This document shows, one piece after another, positions 1 through 5,134 of a DNA stretch of 8,014 nucleotides. The notes below the pieces were generated by a model. It made no database searches. It was not told where the DNA came from and worked only from the letters and a program-made list of their open reading frames with translations. The translations under genes and the position numbers were made by a program. Source of the DNA: JAAYPI01 sp036734385 (lineage in GTDB: Bacteria > Bacteroidota > Bacteroidia > Bacteroidales > Paludibacteraceae); NCBI GenBank assembly GCA_036734385.1, contig DAIMYQ010000047.1:1-8014 (forward strand). The letters run 5' to 3'. Positions within the stretch are counted from its first letter, which is position 1. Each line of letters opens with the position of its first letter.

Positions 1-2
1 TA

Positions 3-98
3 CCTTGCATACGTACATCTGATGGTATAGCTGGCTTGTATGACACGGTAAACGGAGTGTTTTATGCCAGTGCAGGGACAAACAACTTTACAACGTGA
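3..98 (+). CDS. Phage tail/fibre protein, C-terminal end (partial)
   Basis: Only the last 31 codons are in the window; the reading frame is open from base 3 to a TGA at 96-98, and the other two frames stop within the first 30 bases. The visible tail reads IRTSDGIAGLYDTVNGVFY, followed by SAGTNNF. This 'SDG-x-GLYD-VNGVFY-x-x-AGT' ending is one I recognise from the C-termini of Bacteroidetes phage and prophage structural proteins, often with a LamG/concanavalin-like domain upstream. The family recognition is from memory and was not searched. A structural role fits its place directly before a lysis cassette. No terminator follows, so it is probably co-transcribed with the genes downstream. Confidence 0.6.
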   Translation, partial: PCIRTSDGIAGLYDTVNGVFYASAGTNNFTT

Positions 99-170
99 AT
101 AAAAGTGATGATAGCACAAATTAACACATATCGTAGGTATATTTATTGACGGTTGAAATATTGTAAAGTT

Positions 171-677
171 ATGATAATAAAGAAAAACACACATTACGCC
201 AGTCCGTTGCAACTATTCAAGAAGTTGCTAGGAATTCACATCTGCAAGAGCAGAAAGATGTCTTGTGATGTGTCATTCACGGAATCTTGCCGTTACAATG
301 TCGGCAAAGACCAGAGTGACATCAACAAGTTGTTCGGTTTCTCTATTGGTATGCACCACAAAAATAGTGTGCGTGTCGGTTGGAGATACGTTCCAAGTGC
401 AGACTTGATTGAGATTGTTTCCTACGTGTATAGGAACGGAGAAAGATTGCAAGAACAGAACATTGATTTTGTTCAGTTCAACAACAAAGTGAACTACTCT
501 ATTGAGTTGAGAAACGATGGAGCTGTTTATTTTTGTGCCGGAAATAGATGGCGTGTTGGCGAATTTATTCGAACCAAAGGTAAGTTTTTCTTATCTTATC
601 CATTATCTTTGTATTTCGGTGGCAATTGCTATGCTCCGCACGATATGAATATTTACTATAAAGTTTACTATAATTGA
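171..677 (+). CDS. Conserved hypothetical phage protein, probable beta-rich late protein
   Basis: 168 aa, function unknown. I chose the ATG at 171; an in-frame TTG at 153 would add six residues but is weaker. The protein starts basic, has many beta-branched and aromatic residues, and contains the segments DINKLFGFSIGMHHKNSVR, VGWRYVP and, near the end, YFGGNCYAPHDMNIYY. The 'FGGN-x-x-APHD' ending resembles an uncharacterised family that I associate with Bacteroidetes phages, encoded next to tail fibres. There is no signal peptide or membrane helix. The composition suggests a beta-sandwich (lectin-like or accessory tail protein), but that is inference. It sits between the tail gene and the lysis genes, seven bases upstream of the holin-position gene, so late expression is likely. 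Confidence 0.75.
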   Translation: MIIKKNTHYASPLQLFKKLLGIHICKSRKMSCDVSFTESCRYNVGKDQSDINKLFGFSIGMHHKNSVRVGWRYVPSADLIEIVSYVYRNGERLQEQNIDFVQFNNKVNYSIELRNDGAVYFCAGNRWRVGEFIRTKGKFFLSYPLSLYFGGNCYAPHDMNIYYKVYYN

Positions 678-684
678 AATTGAA

Positions 685-1029
685 ATGGAAATTGATACTT
701 TAATAACGGTTGGGGGATATGTACTCACACCTATTTCGGGTGTTGTGTCTTGGTTTGCTGCAAAAAGAGTTAGAAACAATGAAACACTGAATAAGTTGCA
801 AGAAACTATTGATTCGCTTGTTGATAAGAACTGCAAACTTATTTCTGATATGACAGAATTGAGGGCAGAAAACTCGCAACTCAAAAATGAACTCATGGCT
901 GTCCGTAATGCTAACGCAGAATTGAAGAGAGGTCAGGAAGAATTGAAAAAACAAATCTATTCTATCAAATTTGGCAAGGTGTCTTCGCCACGTGCAGCAC
1001 GCAAGGATTCAATCAAAAAACAAAAATAG
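685..1029 (+). CDS. Small membrane protein with coiled coil, holin-position lysis candidate
   Basis: 114 aa. Residues about 5-26 form one hydrophobic segment (ITVGGYVLTPISGVVSWFAA) followed by positive residues KRVR, which fits an N-out/C-in membrane anchor. Residues about 32-95 are a long predicted coiled coil with repeating L/I and charged positions. The tail is basic (PRAARKDSIKKQK). Bacteroidetes phages often carry this 'one helix plus coiled coil' type just before the endolysin, and its position here is the same. A holin or lysis-regulator role is inferred from size, topology and neighbours only; most classical holins have no such long coiled coil. It ends one base before the start of the DUF5675 gene, so translation is probably coupled. 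Confidence 0.7.
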   Translation: MEIDTLITVGGYVLTPISGVVSWFAAKRVRNNETLNKLQETIDSLVDKNCKLISDMTELRAENSQLKNELMAVRNANAELKRGQEELKKQIYSIKFGKVSSPRAARKDSIKKQK

Positions 1030-1030
1030 T

Positions 1031-1450
1031 ATGGAAATACTTGTAAAGAGACTATATAAGACAAGTGCCTACACGATAGGCAAGATGTACATTGACGGTC
1101 AATACTTATGCGATACCGTTGAAGACACCGATAGAGGCCTTACGCAAACAATGACTTCGCAGCAGATAGCGGTTAAAAAGGTGTACGGAAAAACAGCAAT
1201 TCCGGCAGGTCGCTACAAGGTTACTCTTACATTTTCCAATAAGTTCAAACGTGTCTTGCCTCTTGTGAATGACGTGATTGGATTTCTTGGTATTCGGATT
1301 CATGCAGGCAACACAGCAGATGATTCGCTCGGCTGCATAATTGTTGGCGAAAATAAGATTAAAGGCGGTGTAGTCAACTCAAAGGTAACACTTGAGCGAC
1401 TTATGGCGAAATTGACAGGACAAACGAATATATTGCTGACTATTGAATAA
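1031..1450 (+). CDS. DUF5675-family protein, candidate endolysin
   Basis: 139 aa. The ATG at 1031, one base after the upstream stop, is preferred; an in-frame ATG at 971 lies wholly inside the upstream gene. The DUF5675 pattern is clear: an N-terminal strand-rich part (KRLYKTSAYTIGKMYIDG), the IPAGRY motif at residues 57-62, and a C-terminal core RIHAGNTADDSLGCIIVG at about 89-106. H91, N94, S99 and C102 recall the H...SxGC active-site pattern of YkuD-type L,D-transpeptidases, so these are candidate catalytic residues. No signal peptide is present, so access to peptidoglycan would depend on a holin. Its place between a membrane protein and a spanin-like lipoprotein supports a cell-wall role. 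Enzyme activity for this family is not something I can confirm. Confidence 0.8.
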   Translation: MEILVKRLYKTSAYTIGKMYIDGQYLCDTVEDTDRGLTQTMTSQQIAVKKVYGKTAIPAGRYKVTLTFSNKFKRVLPLVNDVIGFLGIRIHAGNTADDSLGCIIVGENKIKGGVVNSKVTLERLMAKLTGQTNILLTIE

Positions 1451-1986
1451 TGGGATTTTATGTTGTAAAGATTATACAAGATATGATAGACATTGAAAAA
1501 ACACTCGTAAAGATAGTTCTTGCTTTGGTTGCAATTCTTTTCGTTGTCTTGCTTTTTAGCTCCTGCAAGTCAAAGAAATCTATTGTCAGTGTAGATACAA
1601 ATGCAAAGACGGAGCAAATCACTAAAGTTAATGAAGAGAAAACAGACAAAGGAAACATTGAAGAAGACTATACGGAAATAGTATATGTTCTCGACACTGT
1701 GCAATCTGTTGATAGCTCAATATTTAATTTTCAGGAAGGTAAAGTTAATTATGGTTCTGCCTTATTTAAGGTTAAGGAGATTAAGATTAAAAATGCTCAT
1801 ATAAGCGAGAAAAAGAACTCGACCAATAAAATATACGCCAACACGGAGAAAACGTCTCAAATCGAACAAAATGCCGAAGAAAAGAAGAAGGAGAAACCAA
1901 CTATGGTTAAAGTTTTGAAAGTTTCTTTATTTTTTGCTTTACTTATAATAATTATTTTCTTAATATGGAGATATGCTAGACACTGA
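1450..1986 (+). CDS. Candidate unimolecular spanin (lipoprotein with C-terminal TM)
   Basis: 178 aa. The start ATG overlaps the upstream TAA (TAATG at 1448-1452), which supports this start; an ATG at 1483 is also possible and gives a more usual signal-peptide length. Residues 18-36 are a hydrophobic signal ending in the lipobox-like LFSSC with C39 as the lipidation residue. Residues 40-150 are hydrophilic, rich in K, E, N and S. Residues about 156-173 form a strong membrane helix (VSLFFALLIIIIFLIW) followed by RYARH. An N-terminal lipid anchor plus a C-terminal inner-membrane helix is the architecture of u-spanins such as phage T1 gp11, which bridge the two membranes and fuse them at the last step of lysis. 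This is inferred from topology and position. The strong terminator just downstream marks it as the last gene of the late operon. Confidence 0.72.
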   Translation: MGFYVVKIIQDMIDIEKTLVKIVLALVAILFVVLLFSSCKSKKSIVSVDTNAKTEQITKVNEEKTDKGNIEEDYTEIVYVLDTVQSVDSSIFNFQEGKVNYGSALFKVKEIKIKNAHISEKKNSTNKIYANTEKTSQIEQNAEEKKKEKPTMVKVLKVSLFFALLIIIIFLIWRYARH

Positions 1987-2024
1987 TTTTCACGTTCATC
2001 ATATTTGTACTTTTTATTTGTTTG

Positions 2025-2061
2025 GTTGCCGAGCCGAGATGGTTGTCGGCAACTTTTTTTT
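2025..2061 (+). terminator. Rho-independent terminator of the late operon
   Basis: A perfect 8-bp stem (GTTGCCGA at 2025-2032 with TCGGCAAC at 2046-2053) encloses a 13-nt loop and is followed directly by eight T residues (2054-2061). It lies 38 bases after the spanin candidate. In the reverse direction no T-run follows the stem, so it should act on rightward transcripts only. Confidence 0.88.
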
Positions 2062-2081
2062 GTCATATGTTGAACTTGTGC

Positions 2082-2231
2082 ATTGTTTTGATTATGCAAT
2101 AATCCTTCTATTAACGCCATTTTTTGTTCTGTCGGTTGAGTGACACCATTCTCGTACCTGGAAATTGTTACAGCAGTAGCACCTAATTTCTGCCTGATGT
2201 CTTTAATTTTTTTACCCTCACTATCAACGAC
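2082..2231 (-). pseudogene. Decayed XRE-type HTH repressor fragment
   Basis: On the minus strand, from 2219 down to about 2097, the reading frame encodes a recognisable Cro/CI-type helix-turn-helix: EGKKIKDIRQKLGATAVTIS, then RYENG, then VTQPTEQKMALIEGLL. The KLG-x5-ISRYENG spacing matches helix 2-turn-helix 3 of the HTH_3 family. The frame has no usable start: it is open only from a TAA at 2234-2232, and no ATG, GTG or TTG lies between this stop and the HTH. Past the stop the frame continues with sensible residues (FLINEL). Downstream the frame overruns the late terminator and enters the spanin gene antisense, so a natural C-terminus is also missing. A T7 run (2207-2213) near the 5' end could hide an indel, but no single indel there gives an obviously intact start. 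A non-canonical start (ATT/ATC) cannot be excluded. Confidence 0.5.
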
Positions 2232-2357
2232 TTATAATTCATTTATTAAAAAACTTTAATTTTTTTATACTACTTAAAGAAATTTAATGTACTTTTACAA
2301 AAGCAATTACAAATACAATTACAAAAACGATTGCAAAAATAAAAAAATTTATTAAAG
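2232..2357. promoter_or_regulatory. A+T-rich leader region upstream of the early operon
   Basis: This stretch separates the decayed repressor from the first early gene and is very A+T-rich. It must carry the early promoter if the terminator at 2025-2061 is efficient. I find no good TTTG-N19-21-TAnnTTTG match here; the nearest -7-like element is TACTTTTA at 2290-2297, which lacks the final G and a partner TTTG. The early promoter may therefore be non-consensus or activator-dependent. The right half is the 12-bp repeat array listed separately. Confidence 0.4.
2291..2338 (+). repeat. Four imperfect 12-bp tandem repeats before the early operon
   Basis: Four head-to-tail units of exactly 12 bp are visible: ACTTTTACAAAA (2291), GCAATTACAAAT (2303), ACAATTACAAAA (2315) and ACGATTGCAAAA (2327). 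The shared core is approximately ATTACAAA. The array ends 19 bp before the start codon of a small HTH protein. Possible roles are a multi-site operator for that protein or for a repressor, or a UP-like promoter element. A 22-codon frame beginning with ATG at 2287 runs through the array (repeating Y-K-x-N), but it looks like a by-product of the repeat. Confidence 0.7.
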
Positions 2358-2507
2358 ATGGATAAACTTAAAAGAAAATCGAGAAATGACAGAATACGAG
2401 AACTTTCGATGAAAGGATGGACGTACCAGATGATTGCTGAAAAGCTTGGACTATCGACAACGACGGTTTGGCGAGCATTGAAGTTAAAAAACGAACCTAA
2501 AATTTAA
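2358..2507 (+). CDS. 49-aa HTH protein, first gene of the early operon
   Basis: A short gene of 49 codons (ATG 2358, TAA 2505-2507). It encodes a basic N-terminus (MDKLKRKSRNDRIRELSMKG) followed by a clear helix-turn-helix: WTYQMIAEKLGLSTTTVWRA, residues about 21-40. The pattern 'G-x-T-x-x-x-IA-x-x-L-x-x-S-x-x-TV-x-x-x-L' matches the HTH_23/HTH_38 type found in resolvases, transposases and small phage regulators. There is no room for a catalytic domain, so a DNA-binding regulator is the natural reading. It is the first gene after the 12-bp repeat array and is followed by a hypothetical gene five bases later, so it could bind that array and control its own operon. That target is inference. Confidence 0.75.
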   Translation: MDKLKRKSRNDRIRELSMKGWTYQMIAEKLGLSTTTVWRALKLKNEPKI

Positions 2508-2512
2508 TTGAT

Positions 2513-2737
2513 ATGAACACAGGAAAGGTAAACATTTATGTTAGCTATGATCCGTCGACAGAACAAATTGCGATATTGCTGCCTGGAACAACATTGGTAG
2601 CAGACCGTAAGACTGGAACGCTAAATATTTCAGATGAAAGCAAAGAGGGCTCAACTACCGAACACTCAAGAAGTCTTGGAACGGTTATGTTTTCTGACGT
2701 AGTAAATATGATTGCAAACAAAGTAAAAGGTTATTGA
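2513..2737 (+). CDS. Hypothetical early protein
   Basis: 74 aa with no family that I recognise. The start follows the local pattern 'ttgatATG', five bases after the HTH gene. The first 35 residues look strand-rich (VNIYVSYD, IAILLPGTTLVA). A polar glycine/serine/glutamate stretch (DESKEGSTTEHS) follows, and the C-terminus VMFSDVVNMIANKVKG looks helical. There are no cysteines, no membrane segment and no catalytic motif. Its position among early genes suggests a small regulator or accessory protein, but nothing in the sequence defines a function. Confidence 0.7.
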   Translation: MNTGKVNIYVSYDPSTEQIAILLPGTTLVADRKTGTLNISDESKEGSTTEHSRSLGTVMFSDVVNMIANKVKGY

Positions 2738-2738
2738 T

Positions 2739-3038
2739 ATGGAAGAATTAGAAAAAATCGAACAACAATTGCTTACAGCACAAAAAGAGCTGATGAAGGA
2801 ATTAAATCTTGGTAAAGATGATTCCAGCTTGTTCACCATTGTAAATGTTCGTTACTATGTTTCGTCAAATCGCTATGAAGCGACTAGCGAAGGAAATGAT
2901 GGAAAATACATAGGTTTATGTGTGAAACAGTATGATGATACACAACACATTGAAATCATAGGTAATATTTCAGAGGCAATAAAACTTGCAAAGCAAATGA
3001 AGAATGTAAAACAACACCTTCAGTTAATCAGGGAATAG
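2739..3038 (+). CDS. Hypothetical early protein with N-terminal helix
   Basis: 99 aa, unrecognised. The start lies one base after the previous stop (tattgatATG), so translational coupling is likely. Residues 1-25 (EELEKIEQQLLTAQKELMKE) are a charged amphipathic helix, perhaps a coiled coil. The middle has strand-like segments (FTIVNVRYYVSS, YIGLCVKQY, HIEIIG), and a helix (ISEAIKLAKQMKNVKQHLQL) ends the protein. This is a compact alpha/beta or helix-sheet-helix layout. No catalytic or metal-binding motif is visible, and no role beyond early phage expression can be assigned. Confidence 0.72.
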   Translation: MEELEKIEQQLLTAQKELMKELNLGKDDSSLFTIVNVRYYVSSNRYEATSEGNDGKYIGLCVKQYDDTQHIEIIGNISEAIKLAKQMKNVKQHLQLIRE

Positions 3039-3040
3039 CA

Positions 3041-3241
3041 ATGGAAAGGCAACTGTCACTCAATCTTAATCTAAACAATATGTTTACCGGTTTCAAGCCA
3101 GATCACACATTGAAAAGGTGTAACGTATGCAGAGAGAAAAAAGAGGGTTGGGAGTTCAACCGAGATAGGAGAACAGCTGATGGAAAGTCTTATACGTGCC
3201 GGGAATGTCAAAAGAAAATGAGATTATTCACTAAAAAATAG
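3041..3241 (+). CDS. Small zinc-ribbon protein
   Basis: 66 aa. Two knuckles, C27-x2-C30 (CNVC) and C53-x2-C56 (CREC), are separated by 22 residues, with F39, R41-D42-R43 and D47-G48 between them. The 'C-x-x-C-x3-K...F-x-R-D-x-x-x-x-DG...C-x-x-C' pattern is the zinc-ribbon unit often seen at the N-terminus of phage HNH/endonuclease VII-like proteins. Here there is no room for a nuclease domain and no HNH residues, so it is a stand-alone ribbon. It begins two bases after the previous stop and sits seven bases before the annealing-protein gene. A nucleic-acid-binding or adaptor role in recombination is possible but unproven. Confidence 0.75.
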   Translation: MERQLSLNLNLNNMFTGFKPDHTLKRCNVCREKKEGWEFNRDRRTADGKSYTCRECQKKMRLFTKK

Positions 3242-3248
3242 AAATGAT

Positions 3249-3917
3249 ATGGAAATAAAATTCAGAACGCTAAAAGCAGGTGAGATAGATTGTAGAATAG
3301 CACAAATATCAAAAACAGGTAGCGGAATGTTTCTTCTTTACAAAGATGCAAGGGTTGATATGTCACTACTCGATGAGGTAGTAGGACCGATGAACTGGCA
3401 AAGAGAGCATACGAGGGATAACGCAAACTGTATAGTGTCTATCTGGGATGACGAAAAGAAACTGTGGATATCAAAAGAAGACACAGGCACAGAGAGCAAC
3501 ACAGAAAAGGAGAAAGGTCTTGCAAGTGATTCGTTCAAGCGTGCTTGCTTTAACTGGGGTATCGGTAGAGAACTATATACTGCGCCAACTATATGGGTTA
3601 AACCATTGGCAGGCGAGGAGATTAAGTTTTTGAAGTTGCATTGCTCAAAAATCTGTTACAACGAAAACAGAGAGATAACGACACTTGAGCTTACAGACGA
3701 GAAAGGAAACGTTCGTTACAAGTTTTGTAACAAGAAAACAGAGGAACAACAGCAGATGACAGATGAGCAGAAAATGATGCGTGAAGTTGCGATGAAAGAC
3801 GTAGAATCAGCAAAGAGTGTCGATGGACTCGAAGATGTATGGAAGTCTAATATATTGCTACATACAGATAATGAATTTAAAAATGCCGTCATAAAGAAAA
3901 AAGCTGAATTACTTTGA
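3249..3917 (+). CDS. Rad52/Sak-family single-strand annealing protein
   Basis: 222 aa. The core matches phage Rad52/22-like recombinases: LDEVVGPMNWQREH (residues 41-54), a strand pair with W66 and W73, the acidic DTGTESNTEKEKGLASD (78-94), and the highly diagnostic SFKRACFNWGIGRELYTAP (95-113). This family forms rings on ssDNA and anneals complementary strands, and in phages it works with a 5'-3' exonuclease and an SSB. The C-terminus (about 168-222, W198, then helices ending VIKKKAELL) resembles the short helical tail of annealing proteins, which often contacts SSB. Context supports this: a zinc ribbon lies just upstream, and a PD-(D/E)XK nuclease and an SSB-like protein follow directly. 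The exact subfamily (Sak versus DUF1071-type) is not certain. Confidence 0.88.
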   Translation: MEIKFRTLKAGEIDCRIAQISKTGSGMFLLYKDARVDMSLLDEVVGPMNWQREHTRDNANCIVSIWDDEKKLWISKEDTGTESNTEKEKGLASDSFKRACFNWGIGRELYTAPTIWVKPLAGEEIKFLKLHCSKICYNENREITTLELTDEKGNVRYKFCNKKTEEQQQMTDEQKMMREVAMKDVESAKSVDGLEDVWKSNILLHTDNEFKNAVIKKKAELL

Positions 3918-3932
3918 TAAAAAAATACAGGT

Positions 3933-4823
3933 ATGGAATTAGTAAAAAGTAAAGTAATTTTTAATGAAGAAAACCATTCTTATAGGCTTGGAGATAAATA
4001 TCTGCAAGGAATAACTTGGATCTTAAGCAAGTATGTAAAACCGCAGAAATACGAAGGGATTCCTGAATATATCCTACAACGTGCTGCCAATAAGGGTCAT
4101 GCTATACATAGCGAGATAGAAATGTATGTCAACGGGTTTCCACCGTCGGAATGTTCCGAAGAATACCATGCTTTTGTAAGAGGTACTGATGGAATGAAAT
4201 TTATTGCAAGCGAATATACAGTAAGCGACAACAGTTATTTTGCGAGCAAAATAGATTTGGTTGATGATAATTTAAACTTGTATGATATCAAAACAACGAG
4301 GACTCTGGACGAAGAACTTTTGTCGTGGCAGCTTTCGATTTACTCTTATTTATTCGAGTTACAGAATAAGGCAACGTGTAGAAAGTTATACGGAATCTGG
4401 CTTCGTGGAGATAGGTGCGAGATTATAGAAGTAAAAAAGATAGATGTTGCTGTTGTAATAGAACTACTAATCGCAGCAAAGAAAGGTACAGAGTGGAAAA
4501 ATCCTCTTTTACCAGATATTACGATAGATGATAATACTTTATTACAATTAATGGAGATAGAGGCTGAAATAGCACGAAGAGAGGAAGATGTAAAGAATCT
4601 GAAATCGGAACAGGAAAAAATTAAGGAAGGTCTTATTGAGGTGATGAAACAGTATGGTGTGAAAAAGTATGATGGAAACAAGATAACACTAACATATACA
4701 GCACCTACAATAAGAACTACACTTGACAGTAAATCGTTAAAGGAACTTGAGCCTGAGATATACCAGAAATTTTCAAAGACAATCGATGCAAAAGAATCAT
4801 TAAGAATAACTATTAAAAAATAA
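3933..4823 (+). CDS. PD-(D/E)XK nuclease with Gp157-like C-terminal tail
   Basis: 296 aa. The N-terminal 190 residues form a RecB/Cas4-type nuclease. Visible elements are GHAIHSEIE (55-63), E94 in IASEYTV, D108 in ASKIDLV, the D118-I-K120 core (YDIKTTRT) and the W132/Q133 motif with Y137 (SWQLSIYSYLFE). These match the E...D...D-x-K...Q-x3-Y signature of phage PDDEXK exonucleases, which produce ssDNA for annealing. The part after about residue 200 is different: a charged coiled coil (EIEAEIARREEDVKNLKSE) and then YGVKKYDGNKITLTYTAPTI plus RTTLDSKSLKELEPEIYQKF. This resembles the C-terminus of siphovirus Gp157-like proteins, which are normally separate genes. It lies 15 bases after the annealing protein and five before the SSB-like gene. 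Confidence 0.85.
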   Translation: MELVKSKVIFNEENHSYRLGDKYLQGITWILSKYVKPQKYEGIPEYILQRAANKGHAIHSEIEMYVNGFPPSECSEEYHAFVRGTDGMKFIASEYTVSDNSYFASKIDLVDDNLNLYDIKTTRTLDEELLSWQLSIYSYLFELQNKATCRKLYGIWLRGDRCEIIEVKKIDVAVVIELLIAAKKGTEWKNPLLPDITIDDNTLLQLMEIEAEIARREEDVKNLKSEQEKIKEGLIEVMKQYGVKKYDGNKITLTYTAPTIRTTLDSKSLKELEPEIYQKFSKTIDAKESLRITIKK

Positions 4824-4827
4824 AACT

Positions 4828-5040
4828 ATGGAAGTAAAAAACATTTGTGTCGGTAAAGAGTATACCGACAAGCAAGGGAACAAGAAAACACAATGGAGTG
4901 TTATCGGTAAAATGTTCATTAAAGAAGATGGAAAGATGTCAATCATGATTGATTCAATTCCAATAGGTTGGAGTGGAAACGCTATGGTGTTTGACCAAAA
5001 ACATGAAGGTAATCAGAAACAAGGAGATTTACCATTCTAA
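4828..5040 (+). CDS. ssb-like: Miniature SSB-like protein
   Basis: 70 aa. The C-terminus NQKQGDLPF ends in D-L-P-F, close to the D-D/I-P-F tip that bacterial SSB proteins use to recruit partner proteins. The body has alternating strands (EVKNICVGKEYTD, KKTQWSVIGKMFI, KMSIMIDSIPIGW, AMVFDQK) and could make one OB-like barrel. It is much shorter than usual SSBs (about 110-180 aa), and the acidic linker is reduced to a few residues. Its position right after an annealing protein and exonuclease is where phage SSB genes normally sit. An SSB role is therefore likely but not proved; another small OB or DUF736-like protein is the alternative. Confidence 0.62.
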   Translation: MEVKNICVGKEYTDKQGNKKTQWSVIGKMFIKEDGKMSIMIDSIPIGWSGNAMVFDQKHEGNQKQGDLPF

Positions 5041-5045
5041 ATGAT

Positions 5046-5118
5046 TCTGCGTATGCGTGAAAGGGTAGCACGAGCATAAAGCCTTAGAACGTAGGGGGTT
5101 CGATTCCCCCTCGCTGAA
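5046..5118 (+). pseudogene. tRNA-like element / tRNA relic without anticodon arm
   Basis: The T arm is perfect: GGGGG (5094-5098), loop TTCGATT (5099-5105), CCCCC (5106-5110). The loop carries the conserved T54-T55-C56-x-A58 residues. A D arm is also perfect: CGTG (5056-5059) pairs with CACG (5069-5072) around a loop AAAGGGTAG with GG and TA in the expected places. The segment TCTGCGT (5046-5052) can pair with TCGCTGA (5111-5117) as an acceptor stem with two T-T mismatches, and A5118 sits at the discriminator position. Between the D and T arms only 21 nt remain (about 23 expected), and I find no register giving a five-pair anticodon stem. It is best read as a decayed tRNA or a tRNA mimic. No CCA is encoded. 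Confidence 0.5.
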
Positions 5119-5134
5119 CTAAAACGATAAAAAC

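Noticed and set aside
603..896. Minus-strand open frame of 97 codons
   Set aside because: Antisense to two plausible + strand genes, with repetitive SISISI composition and no family resemblance.
2291..2338. 12-bp tandem repeats as a CRISPR array
   Set aside because: Units are contiguous, only 12 bp and have no unique spacers.
2287..2355. 22-codon frame through the 12-bp repeats
   Set aside because: The repeating Y-K-x-N residues follow from the DNA repeat; no leader or conserved feature supports translation.
3041..3241. HNH endonuclease
   Set aside because: Only the zinc-ribbon cysteines are present; there are no HNH catalytic residues and the protein is too short.
4346..4681. Minus-strand open frame of 111 codons inside the nuclease gene
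   Set aside because: It lies antisense to a well-supported gene and has low-complexity Ser/Phe/Ile composition typical of a shadow frame.
5041..5079. 12-codon frame starting directly after the SSB-like stop
   Set aside because: It overlaps the D arm of the tRNA-like element and encodes nothing recognisable; likely chance.
5046..5118. Calling a functional tRNA with a defined amino acid
   Set aside because: No register gives an anticodon stem. The loop-like CTTAGAA at 5083-5089 lacks flanking pairing, so no identity can be assigned.
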